Assembly (NCBI GenBank): GCA_014728185.1
Contig: WJMB01000331.1
Location: 1 to 9,289 of the forward strand
Reading direction: 5' to 3'
Origin: Candidatus Coatesiibacteriota bacterium
Lineage (GTDB): Bacteria; RBG-13-66-14
DNA: 9,289 bases
Position 1 is the stretch's first letter; the number at the start of each line of letters is the position of its first letter. The notes under the pieces were generated by a model. It saw only the letters and a program-made list of their open reading frames with translations, searched no databases and was not told the DNA's origin. Positions 1 through 5,963 of this stretch are shown one piece after another. Both the position numbers and the translations under genes were made by a program.

Positions 1-49
<49 letters not shown>

Positions 50-107
50 TAGACCTTGCAAAGCTTGGTAAGTGTCGGGGGCGGCGGGCAACCGGGAGCT
101 GCGCAAG

Positions 108-872
108 CTACGGCGCGGTGATCGCTCCCGCCGGTCCCGGGTAGGCTCCCTCGACGGCTCGGTTGATCAGCTCCTTGGCCTTCGCGACGGCCTCGGGCAG
201 GGTCCGACCGGCGGCCAGGCCGCAGGCGACGGCCGTGCTCAGGGCGCAGCCGGTACCCCGACAGGCGACTCCGCCGCGCCGACCAGGAAACTCGAGAACG
301 CGCCCCTCGGTTTCGGCCAGAACGTCGACAGGCTCGCCCTCGAGGTGTCCGCCCTTGAGCAACACGGCGCAGTCGAAGCGTTTCGCCAGTTGCGGAGCCA
401 GCTCGCGGGCGGCGGTGAGGTCCGGAAAGTCACGGGCGTAATGAGCGGCTTCATCCCTGTTCATGGTTATCAGGCCCGCCCGGGGGAAGGCTCGGGCCTC
501 CATGGCATCCTCGAGACCCGGCACGGCCAGGGCTCCGCCCGAGGAAGCGCTGAGCACCGGATCGATGATCCAGGAGAGCCTCGGCGGCGCTTCCTCGAGT
601 AGGATAACTAGCAGCTCGGGCAGATAAATCATCCCCAGCTTGAGCGCCGCGGCGGATTGCCAGTTCAGCGAGCGCAGTTGGGCGCGGAAGGCCCCGGCGG
701 GGATGGGGAAGACCTGGTGCACACCAGCGGCGTCCTGGGGCGCCAGCGCGGCCAGGGCGATCTGGCAGGGGACGCGCAATGCCGCGGCGATACGGATATC
801 GGCGGCCGCTCCTGCGCCACCCGAGGTGTCCAGGCCGCCGACGCAGATGATGCTTCGCGGAGGCTGGGTCAT
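108..872 (-). CDS. thiD: Hydroxymethylpyrimidine/phosphomethylpyrimidine kinase (ThiD family)
   Basis: A 254-residue protein of the ribokinase-like ThiD/PdxK family (E. coli ThiD is about 266). ThiD phosphorylates hydroxymethylpyrimidine and then its monophosphate in the cytoplasm, giving the pyrimidine half of thiamine. Visible motifs: the substrate-side loop GGLDTSGGAGAAAD (12-25), a Gln at 46 where the family binds the pyrimidine, KLGMI (78-82), IDPVLSASSG (103-112), ITMNRDEA (135-142), LLKGGH (171-176) and GTGC (206-209), with K173 and C209 in the positions of the catalytic pair. The usual HGTGC is RGTGC here. The start chosen is the ATG at 872, because GGGAGGAG lies just upstream; the frame stays open to 935, but that extension has no such site and does not resemble the family. 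The gene is alone on this strand and divergent from hydF. A pyridoxal-kinase-like relative cannot be fully excluded, but the GTGC and KGGH context favours ThiD. Confidence 0.88.
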   Translation of the reverse strand: MTQPPRSIICVGGLDTSGGAGAAADIRIAAALRVPCQIALAALAPQDAAGVHQVFPIPAGAFRAQLRSLNWQSAAALKLGMIYLPELLVILLEEAPPRLSWIIDPVLSASSGGALAVPGLEDAMEARAFPRAGLITMNRDEAAHYARDFPDLTAARELAPQLAKRFDCAVLLKGGHLEGEPVDVLAETEGRVLEFPGRRGGVACRGTGCALSTAVACGLAAGRTLPEAVAKAKELINRAVEGAYPGPAGAITAP

Positions 873-878
873 CGAGCT

Positions 879-886
879 CTCCTCCC
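879..886 (-). promoter_or_regulatory. Ribosome binding site of thiD
   Basis: On the minus strand the sequence GGGAGGAG lies six bases upstream of the ATG at 872-870. It is the strongest Shine-Dalgarno match in the window and fixes the thiD start against the longer open frame that begins at 935. Confidence 0.8.
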
Positions 887-918
887 GGTTGGTCGAACAG
901 GAATGTAAAACGAGCGGC

Positions 919-941
919 GTTATACAGGTTATCATTAACCT
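919..941 (-). promoter_or_regulatory. Candidate -10 element with adjoining palindrome upstream of thiD
   Basis: On the minus strand TATAAC (924-919) is a fair sigma-70 -10 element about 47 bases before the thiD start. Directly upstream, 926-941 is a perfect palindrome, AGGTTA-tcat-TAACCT, which would fall in the -10/-35 spacer, a usual place for a repressor operator. No good -35 box is visible at the right distance. This is a suggestion from position and symmetry only. Confidence 0.3.
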
Positions 942-1734
942 CTAACGCCTAGAATTGTTCGCTGACATTCAAGTGCGAAGAGTAACGGCTGGTCCGATTA
1001 ATCCAGAACATCAAGCAAACAGTAAACGCTCATTCTGCAGCGAGCTATCGGTTTGTTAAATCGTGTAGGGGAACGTGTATCATATACGGACTGGTTTATG
1101 ATTGTAATTCACTGATAATACGCGTGTAGTCTCAGAAAAATCTGTCACGAATACGCAGTAAAAAAGTGGCGGCTGCAAGGGGCGTATTCGGTGGATGATC
1201 TACAATGCTGGTAGCTTGTATTTTTACGCCTATCCGATTGTTACTTGACGCATAAGTGCATCATTATCTGGCAAATAGGCTGCACATTATCGTATCGGAA
1301 TCAAAGCGCGGCGCACCCGGACGGCGCCTTCCCGCTCGGAGAACCTCTTTTTATCTGCCGTTTTTGGTCCGAACACGTTTTATGATGCCTAGTGTAATAA
1401 ACCAGTAGCGGCTTTCAATTCAACTGTGCCGTTGCAAGACCTGGTCTGTCGTTCGAGGAGCAGTAGATAGAAAACCCATATCATCAGTGATCCACAGCGA
1501 TCCACAACGGGGCGACAGTGTTATACACCGTAAACCAGTATAACATTTGGGGCTGGAAGGTTCCCGAGGTGCTGAAACATTCACCGACCTGCGTCGCGCG
1601 GCTGAAATCCAGCGGCGTTTATTCTATGATGAACCGTAGTGTTGGACTCGATCAAAGAACCTTCACCCGGATGCCCGGCCGCTGATTGCCGTGGAATGCC
1701 GATACCCCTCCCCTGACCAACCACCGGACAGGCA
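942..1734. other. AT-richer divergent intergenic region, no gene recognised
   Basis: The region between thiD and hydF is far poorer in G+C than the genes (21 of 60 bases at 1081-1140). I find no coding frame with family resemblance and no tRNA or rRNA. It holds a 9-bp perfect inverted repeat (1148-1156 with 1182-1190, 25-base spacer), two GATCCACA motifs exactly 10 bases apart (1489-1496 and 1499-1506) followed by TTATACACC (1521-1529), and a weak sigma-54-like match TGGCAA-N5-CTGCA (1269-1284). It must hold the hydF promoter, but no single box pair stands out. The hydF start itself lacks a strong ribosome binding site. Confidence 0.5.
1148..1190. repeat. 9-bp perfect inverted repeat
   Basis: CGAATACGC (1148-1156) is matched by GCGTATTCG (1182-1190) with 25 bases between. 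The spacer includes a run of six A's. It could be an operator or a short stem. No T-run follows on either strand, so a simple terminator is unlikely. Confidence 0.35.
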
Positions 1735-2931
1735 ATGCAAAAAACTCCCCGGGGCATGCGCCCCCACATCATCCTGCTGGGCCGACGCAACGTCGGCAAG
1801 AGCTCGCTGATCAACGCCCTCTGCGAGAGCCCGCTCTCCCTGGTCTCCGAGATCGCCGGCACGACAACGGACCCGGTGCGCAAGGGCTACGAGTTGCTGC
1901 CTTTCGGTCCCGTGGTCTTCGTCGACACCGGCGGCATCGACGATACCGGCCGCCTGGGCGAGCTGCGCGTCGCCCGGACCCGCCGGGAGCTCAAGAAGGC
2001 CGACTTCGCCCTGCTGGTCGCCGAGTACAACGAGTGGGGCGACTACGAGCGCGAGTTGATCCGTGAGCTCGAACAGAGCGGCACACCTTATCTGGTGGTT
2101 TTCAACAAGATCGACACCGCCCCGTCGGACTGGGAGCCGCCCGTCGAGAACGCGCGCCTGGTCAGCGCCCTCGAGGGCAAGAACACCAAGGAGCTGCGTG
2201 CCGAGCTGGCCGGGAGACTGCGCGAGCTGGTCAAGCGCGAAGCGACCATCATCGGCGATCTGGTCGAGGGCGGCGACCTGGTGGTGCTGGTGGTGCCCAT
2301 CGACCTCGAGGCCCCGGCGGGACGGCTGATCCTGCCCCAGGTGATGACCATCCGCGACCTACTGGACAACGACGCCGCCGCCCTAGTCGTCAAGGAACGC
2401 GAGCTCTTCGCCACCCTGCACCGCCTGGGACGCGAGCCCGACCTGGTGATCACCGACTCCCAGGTCGTGCTGCGCGTCGCCGGCGACGTCCCCGACGAGG
2501 TTCCCCTGACCACCTTCAGCATCCTCTTCGCCCGGCTCAAGGGCGACCTGACCGTCCTGGTGCGCGGCGTGCGCGTCATCGACGAGTTGCGCGACGGCGA
2601 CCGGGTCCTCATCGCCGAAGCCTGCAGCCATCACCCCGTCGGCGACGACATCGGCCGGGTGAAGATCCCCCGCTGGATCCGCCAGTACACCGGTGTCGAC
2701 ATCGAGTTCGACAACGTCCAGGGCCGCGAGTATCCGGAGAATATCGGCGATTACAAGCTGGTCATCCACTGCGGCGCCTGTATGCTGACCCCCAAGGCCA
2801 TGGAGGGACGCATCACCGACGCCGAGGAGGTCGAAGTGCCCATCACCAACTACGGCGTGACCATCAGCTACGTCCAGGGCGTGCTGGAGCGGGTCATCGC
2901 TCCCTTCGGCCTCGAACTGGGGGACCTGTGA
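1735..2931 (+). CDS. hydF: [FeFe]-hydrogenase H-cluster maturation GTPase HydF
   Basis: A 398-residue protein. HydF is the cytoplasmic scaffold that receives the 2Fe precursor built by HydG and HydE and transfers it to apo-hydrogenase; it is a GTPase that also carries an iron-sulfur cluster. The GTPase domain shows all motifs: P-loop GRRNVGKSS (16-24), GTTTDP (42-47), DTGG (64-67), NKID (124-127) and SAL (144-146). A dimerisation-type middle region follows. The C-terminal cluster-binding domain has CSH (297-299) and HCGAC (345-349), matching the family pattern CxH...HCxxC, with cluster ligands C297, C346 and C349 expected. The length is normal for the family. The start at 1735 is preferred because the TPRGMRPHI segment right after it is typical of HydF N-termini; the next ATG (1756) would remove it. 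The upstream ribosome site is weak. The stop overlaps the hydE start, so the two form an operon. Confidence 0.95.
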   Translation: MQKTPRGMRPHIILLGRRNVGKSSLINALCESPLSLVSEIAGTTTDPVRKGYELLPFGPVVFVDTGGIDDTGRLGELRVARTRRELKKADFALLVAEYNEWGDYERELIRELEQSGTPYLVVFNKIDTAPSDWEPPVENARLVSALEGKNTKELRAELAGRLRELVKREATIIGDLVEGGDLVVLVVPIDLEAPAGRLILPQVMTIRDLLDNDAAALVVKERELFATLHRLGREPDLVITDSQVVLRVAGDVPDEVPLTTFSILFARLKGDLTVLVRGVRVIDELRDGDRVLIAEACSHHPVGDDIGRVKIPRWIRQYTGVDIEFDNVQGREYPENIGDYKLVIHCGACMLTPKAMEGRITDAEEVEVPITNYGVTISYVQGVLERVIAPFGLELGDL

Positions 2932-3938
2932 AACTGACCCGCGAAGAGATCATCGAACTGCTGAGCGACCCCGGGGCCGGTGTCGATCTGTCTCGGCGCG
3001 CCGACGAGCTGCGCCGCGAGGTCCACGGCGAGACCGTCCACCTGCGCGCCATCCTCGAGGTCTCCAACCACTGCCGAGGCACCTGCCTCTACTGCGGTAT
3101 CAACTGCCGGATGACCGACACCGAACGCTACCGGATGGACGCCGAAGACATCCGGGCCTCCGTCGAGCGCATCGTCGCCGCCGGGTTCCACACCGTCATC
3201 CTACAGGCCGGCGAGGACCCGGGCCTGACCCCGGAGTTCATCGCCGGAATCGTCGCAGAGATCAAGCGCAACTACGATGTGGCCGCCACGCTCTCCCTGG
3301 GCGAGCAGCCCCGCGAGGTCTACCAGTACTGGCGCGACGCCGGGGCCGACCGTTACCTGCTCAAGCTGGAAACCGCCAACGCCGAGCTCTACCGCAAACT
3401 GCACCCCGGGATGAGCTTCACCAACCGGCGTCGCTGCCTGGACGACCTCTTCGAACTGGGCTACCAGGTGGGCAGCGGCAACATCGTCGGCCTGCCCGAC
3501 CAGGGACCCGCCGAGTTGGCCGCCGACATCCTGGATTTCCAGGATAAACCCTACGACATGATCGCCGTGGGACCGCTGATCCCCGCCGCCGGTACCCCCT
3601 ACGCCGAACTACCTCGCCCGTCCAAGGAACTGGTGCTGCGCACCATCGCCCTGGCCCGCCTGGCCGCCCCCGAGGCCCACATCCCCTCGCCAACGGCCCT
3701 CTGCGCCTTGGACCCGAGCTCACGCCGCGAGGCCCTCGAGTGGGGTGCCAACGTGCTGATGATCGGTTTCACCCCGCCCGAAGTGGCTCGCAAGTACCGC
3801 ATCTACCAGCGCGCCGACTGCGGTTCCACCGCCAACTGCCTGGAGTGCCTGCGCGAAGCCCTGGCCGAAATGAACCGCCAAACCGGCAGCGACAAGGGCT
3901 CGGGCTTCCGCAACCGCAACCGCTCGAATAACGGCTAG
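2928..3938 (+). CDS. hydE: [FeFe]-hydrogenase maturation radical SAM enzyme HydE
   Basis: A 336-residue radical S-adenosylmethionine enzyme, near the usual HydE length of about 350. HydE works on the iron-carbonyl-cyanide product of HydG during assembly of the H-cluster 2Fe subsite. The radical SAM motif CxxxCxxC is C49, C53 and C56 (CRGTCLYC), embedded in the HydE-typical ILEVSNHCRGTCLYCGI. QAGED (93-97) and LKLETA (145-150) are further family blocks. A C-terminal trio C298, C304, C307 resembles the optional second-cluster site of some HydE proteins. The last 20 or so residues are polar and rich in Arg, Asn and Gly. The start is a GTG at 2928 that overlaps the hydF stop in GTGA, with GGGGGA just upstream, so translation is probably coupled. 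The last base of its stop codon is the first base of the downstream nested inverted repeat. BioB or other radical SAM relatives are unlikely given the hydF partner. Confidence 0.95.
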   Translation: MKLTREEIIELLSDPGAGVDLSRRADELRREVHGETVHLRAILEVSNHCRGTCLYCGINCRMTDTERYRMDAEDIRASVERIVAAGFHTVILQAGEDPGLTPEFIAGIVAEIKRNYDVAATLSLGEQPREVYQYWRDAGADRYLLKLETANAELYRKLHPGMSFTNRRRCLDDLFELGYQVGSGNIVGLPDQGPAELAADILDFQDKPYDMIAVGPLIPAAGTPYAELPRPSKELVLRTIALARLAAPEAHIPSPTALCALDPSSRREALEWGANVLMIGFTPPEVARKYRIYQRADCGSTANCLECLREALAEMNRQTGSDKGSGFRNRNRSNNG

Positions 3939-4000
3939 CCGCGACCTTTGCCCAACGGTCCCCGGCCCGCGGCGCCGATCCTCACTCGAGGGGGAGGCTT

Positions 4001-4015
4001 TGGCACATTTCTTGC
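4001..4015 (+). promoter_or_regulatory. Sigma-54-type -24/-12 promoter, rightward toward aspA
   Basis: TGGCAC-N5-TTGC is an exact match to the core sigma-54 consensus, preceded by T and followed by A as favoured. It lies in the left inner arm of repeat copy 1. If the TTGC C is near -12, transcription would start near 4027 and run about 345 bases to the aspA start. No activator site is proven; the outer arm about 80 bases upstream is at a plausible distance. Confidence 0.45.
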
Positions 4016-4058
4016 AGCAGGGCGGGGGTGTTTATCGCAAATACCCTCGCTCATCTCC

Positions 4059-4073
4059 GCAAGAAATGTGCCA
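4059..4073 (-). promoter_or_regulatory. Sigma-54-type -24/-12 promoter, leftward toward hydE (antisense)
   Basis: The right inner arm of copy 1 reads TGGCAC-N5-TTGC on the minus strand. A start would be expected near 4047, firing toward the rightward promoter and then antisense into hydE. Because the arm is the exact complement of the left arm, this match is not independent evidence. Confidence 0.35.
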
Positions 4074-4123
4074 AAGCCGGCCCGGACCGGGGTCTCATCC
4101 GAGCAGAAGGCAAAGGTCGCGGC

Positions 4124-4372
4124 GGTGCGCCGTCCGTCGAGCAATAATCCACCGAGCGCCGGCGCGGGTCTCCTTTACGCGGTATCTCGATCGGACGCAC
4201 ACAGCCTATTGATGAGACTACTTTTCCAGGGAAGCGGGCTGCACCAAACTGATGACAGGGGTGCATGATCCGCGCTCAGAGCCTTACGCCGCAGACTGGT
4301 ATCGACTGATCATCGAGACGCTTCAACCCATCGTTTGTCTCGCCACCCACAGCCGTTTAATGAGGTTTCCAG
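4124..4372 (+). other. Leader region upstream of aspA, with possible RNA structure
   Basis: About 250 bases without a gene lie between repeat copy 1 and aspA. They hold an imperfect stem with arms 4125-4141 and 4186-4200: GTGC with GCAC, then GTCCG/CGGAC and TCGAG/CTCGA, with small bulges. A TGCACC...GGTGCA pair (4240-4245 and 4260-4265) and a CGAGAC...GTCTCG pair (4314-4319 and 4337-4342) follow. The aspA ribosome site GAGG (4362-4365) sits seven bases before the ATG. The stems could form in an aspA leader RNA, but none matches a riboswitch I know. Confidence 0.35.
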
Positions 4373-5764
4373 ATGATGTCGAATCTTAACCGCACCCGCA
4401 CCGAGCGCGACTCCTTCGGCGAGCTCGAGCTGCCCACCGAGGCCCTCTGGGGTGTCCACGCCGAGCGCGCCCGGCTCAACTTCCCCCCATCCTGGCGGCG
4501 GCAGCCGCGCAGCTTGCTGCGGGGGATGGGTTACGTAAAGCAGGCCTGCGCAGCGGCCAATCACGAGCTGGGCCATCTCGAGGAGCGGGTTTTCGAAGCC
4601 CTGGCCTCGGCCTGCGACGAGTTGATCGCCGGGCTCCTCGGCGAGCACATCGTCGTCGATCCCCTGGCCGGCGGGGCGGGGACCTCCTTCAACATGAATG
4701 TGAACGAGGTGCTGGCCAACCGGGCCAACGTCCTGCTCGGTGGCAATCCCGGCGACTACGACCCCGTCCATCCCCTGGACACGGTCAACAAGCACCAGTC
4801 GACCAACGACACCTTTTCCACGGCGGTCCGGGTGGCCGCCCTGGGCGAGCTGATCGAACTGGAACGCGAACTGGTCGCCCTCCAGGACGCCCTGCAGGAG
4901 CTGGAGAAGACTCACGCCGACGAGATCACCGTCGGGCGCACTCAGCTCCAGGACGCCGTTCCGCTGACACTGGGCCAGCAGTTCGGCACCTGGGCCGAGG
5001 CGGCGGCCCGGGATCGCTGGCGGGTCTTCAAGTGCCTGGAACGGCTCAAATCGGTCAATCTCGGCGGAACGGCCATCGGCACCGGCCTGGGGGCTCCGCG
5101 GGAGTACATCTTCGTCGTGGTCAAGGAACTGCGCGAACTCACCGGTCTACCCGTCTCGCGGGCCGAGAACCTGGTCGAGGCCACGGCCAACCAGGACGCT
5201 CTCGTCGAGGCCGACGGCATCCTGACCGCCCTGGCCGCCGACCTGGCCAAACTCTCCTGGGACCTGCGCGTGCTCTCGATGCCACCGGTGGGCGAGCTCA
5301 GCCTGCCACCGGTCCAGGCCGGAAGCTCGATCATGCCGGGCAAGGTCAATCCCGTCATCGCCGAGTACGCCTGGCAGTGCGCCCAGGCCGTCATCGGCGG
5401 GCACAACGTCGTCACCCAGGCCGTCGCCGCCGGCAACCTCCAGCTCAGCCAGTACCTGCCCCTGGCGTCCTGGCACCTGCTGGACAACCTCAAGCTGCTG
5501 CGCAACGCCGTACGCAGCCTGACCGAACGCTGCATCCCCGGTATCCAGGTGGACCTCGACCGCGCCCGACAGCACCTCGAAGGCTCGCTGTCCATCGGCG
5601 CGGCCCTGGTTCCCGTGCTGGGTTACGAAAAGGTCCAGCGGGCGGTGAAGCTGGTCGGCGAAGAGGGGCTCACTCTCCGGGAAGCCCTGGAACGCACCGG
5701 AGCTTCGCACGAGGATATCAAGCGGGCGCTCTCACCGACCCAGATGCGCCGCCTGGGGGACTAG
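4373..5764 (+). CDS. aspA: Aspartate ammonia-lyase (aspartase)
   Basis: A 463-residue member of the aspartase/fumarase superfamily (E. coli AspA is about 478). Aspartase reversibly converts L-aspartate to fumarate and ammonia as a cytoplasmic homotetramer. Conserved blocks: GTSFNMNVNEVLANRA (103-118), HQSTNDTFSTA (141-151), GRTQLQDAV (188-196) and the superfamily signature GSSIMPGKVNPV (317-328) with the catalytic Ser loop, K324 and N326. The Gln at 191 in GRTQ is what aspartases have where class II fumarases have His, so aspartase is preferred over FumC. The start at 4373 follows GAGG at a good spacing; ATG 4376 is the alternative. The gene is separated from hydE by a nested repeat and about 250 bases, so it probably has its own promoter. 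Aspartase genes are known in other [FeFe]-hydrogenase maturation loci, which suggests a supporting role, perhaps in ammonia or fumarate supply. That role is inference. Confidence 0.9.
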   Translation: MMSNLNRTRTERDSFGELELPTEALWGVHAERARLNFPPSWRRQPRSLLRGMGYVKQACAAANHELGHLEERVFEALASACDELIAGLLGEHIVVDPLAGGAGTSFNMNVNEVLANRANVLLGGNPGDYDPVHPLDTVNKHQSTNDTFSTAVRVAALGELIELERELVALQDALQELEKTHADEITVGRTQLQDAVPLTLGQQFGTWAEAAARDRWRVFKCLERLKSVNLGGTAIGTGLGAPREYIFVVVKELRELTGLPVSRAENLVEATANQDALVEADGILTALAADLAKLSWDLRVLSMPPVGELSLPPVQAGSSIMPGKVNPVIAEYAWQCAQAVIGGHNVVTQAVAAGNLQLSQYLPLASWHLLDNLKLLRNAVRSLTERCIPGIQVDLDRARQHLEGSLSIGAALVPVLGYEKVQRAVKLVGEEGLTLREALERTGASHEDIKRALSPTQMRRLGD

Positions 5765-5830
5765 GCCCGTTCGACGGCGACGCGAGACCTTTGCCGCCCA
5801 CATTCTGAATCGCCGGCCCAGGCCCGGGTT

Positions 5831-5845
5831 TGGCACGTTTCTTGC
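5831..5845 (+). promoter_or_regulatory. Sigma-54-type -24/-12 promoter, rightward
   Basis: TGGCACG-N4-TTGC in the left inner arm of copy 2 is an exact match to the sigma-54 core, including the G after TGGCAC. A start would be expected near 5857. The next gene on this strand begins at 6736, almost 900 bases away, so a direct link to it is doubtful; a short untranslated RNA is an alternative product. Confidence 0.4.
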
Positions 5846-5886
5846 GCAGGCGGACGTGGGTCGGCAATCAGGCGGCGTTCGATTCC

Positions 5887-5901
5887 GCAAGAAACGTGCC
5901 A
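5887..5901 (-). promoter_or_regulatory. Sigma-54-type -24/-12 promoter, leftward (antisense to aspA)
   Basis: This is the mirror arm of copy 2, reading TGGCACG-N4-TTGC on the minus strand. The expected start is near 5875, about 18 bases past the opposing start, so the two would transcribe through each other. Beyond the element it would run antisense into the end of aspA. Confidence 0.35.
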
Positions 5902-5963
5902 AAGCCTCCCCATGGAAGAAAAGCGGCATCATGGGCTTTTCAGCCCTAGGCAAAGGTCTCGCG

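Larger units (their letters stand above)
3938..4123. repeat. Nested inverted repeat element, copy 1 (after hydE)
   Basis: A 186-bp element of two concentric perfect inverted repeats. The outer arms are 15 bp (3938-3952 with 4109-4123; GCCGCGACCTTTGCC). The inner arms are 20 bp (3996-4015 with 4059-4078; core TTTGGCACATTTCTTGC). The 43-base centre holds a third stem: 4022-4033 pairs with 4039-4050 over 12 positions, two of them G-T, around a 5-base loop. The stretches between outer and inner arms are not symmetrical. The element begins at the last base of the hydE stop codon. A second copy with the same design lies after aspA. I see no target-site duplication and no T-run, so it matches neither a classic MITE nor a simple intrinsic terminator. 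Confidence 0.85.
5781..5963. repeat. Nested inverted repeat element, copy 2 (after aspA)
   Basis: A 183-bp element with the same architecture as the one after hydE, starting 16 bases past the aspA stop. The outer arms are 15 bp perfect (5781-5795 with 5949-5963; CGCGAGACCTTTGCC). The inner arms are 18 bp perfect (5829-5846 with 5886-5903; core TTTGGCACGTTTCTTGC) around a 39-base centre. Compared with copy 1, GACCTTTGCC and TTTGGCAC-TTTCTTGC are shared and the loops differ. The arm changes (A to G in the inner arm, several bases at the outer tip) occur on both sides so that pairing is kept. The 12-bp central stem of copy 1 is not evident here. No flanking target duplication is visible. Confidence 0.85.

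Noticed and set aside
51..68. Third, broken copy of the repeat outer arm (AGACCTT near the left edge)
   Set aside because: Only seven bases match and no partner arm or inner arm is nearby.
873..935. Longer thiD starting at 935
   Set aside because: The added 21 residues are not family-like and the strong ribosome site points to the ATG at 872.
873..1000. TPP riboswitch upstream of thiD
   Set aside because: I looked on the minus strand for the conserved CTGAGA and CCTGATCTGG-type cores and found neither.
1256..1291. Near-direct repeat TGCATCATTATC / TGCACATTATC
   Set aside because: It is short, differs by an indel and occurs in AT-rich DNA where such similarity is expected.
2088..2769. Long minus-strand open frames inside hydF
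   Set aside because: They are antisense to a gene with full motif support; high G+C creates long shadow frames, and their composition (Ser/Arg-rich or Val/Asp-rich low complexity) is typical of that.
4942..5808. Long open frames on both strands over aspA
   Set aside because: They are Arg/Pro/Gly-rich shadows with no family features, while the aspA frame has all superfamily motifs.
3938..5963. aspA as cargo of a composite transposon bounded by the nested repeats
   Set aside because: No transposase, no target-site duplication at either element, and aspA fits the hydrogenase-maturation neighbourhood without it.
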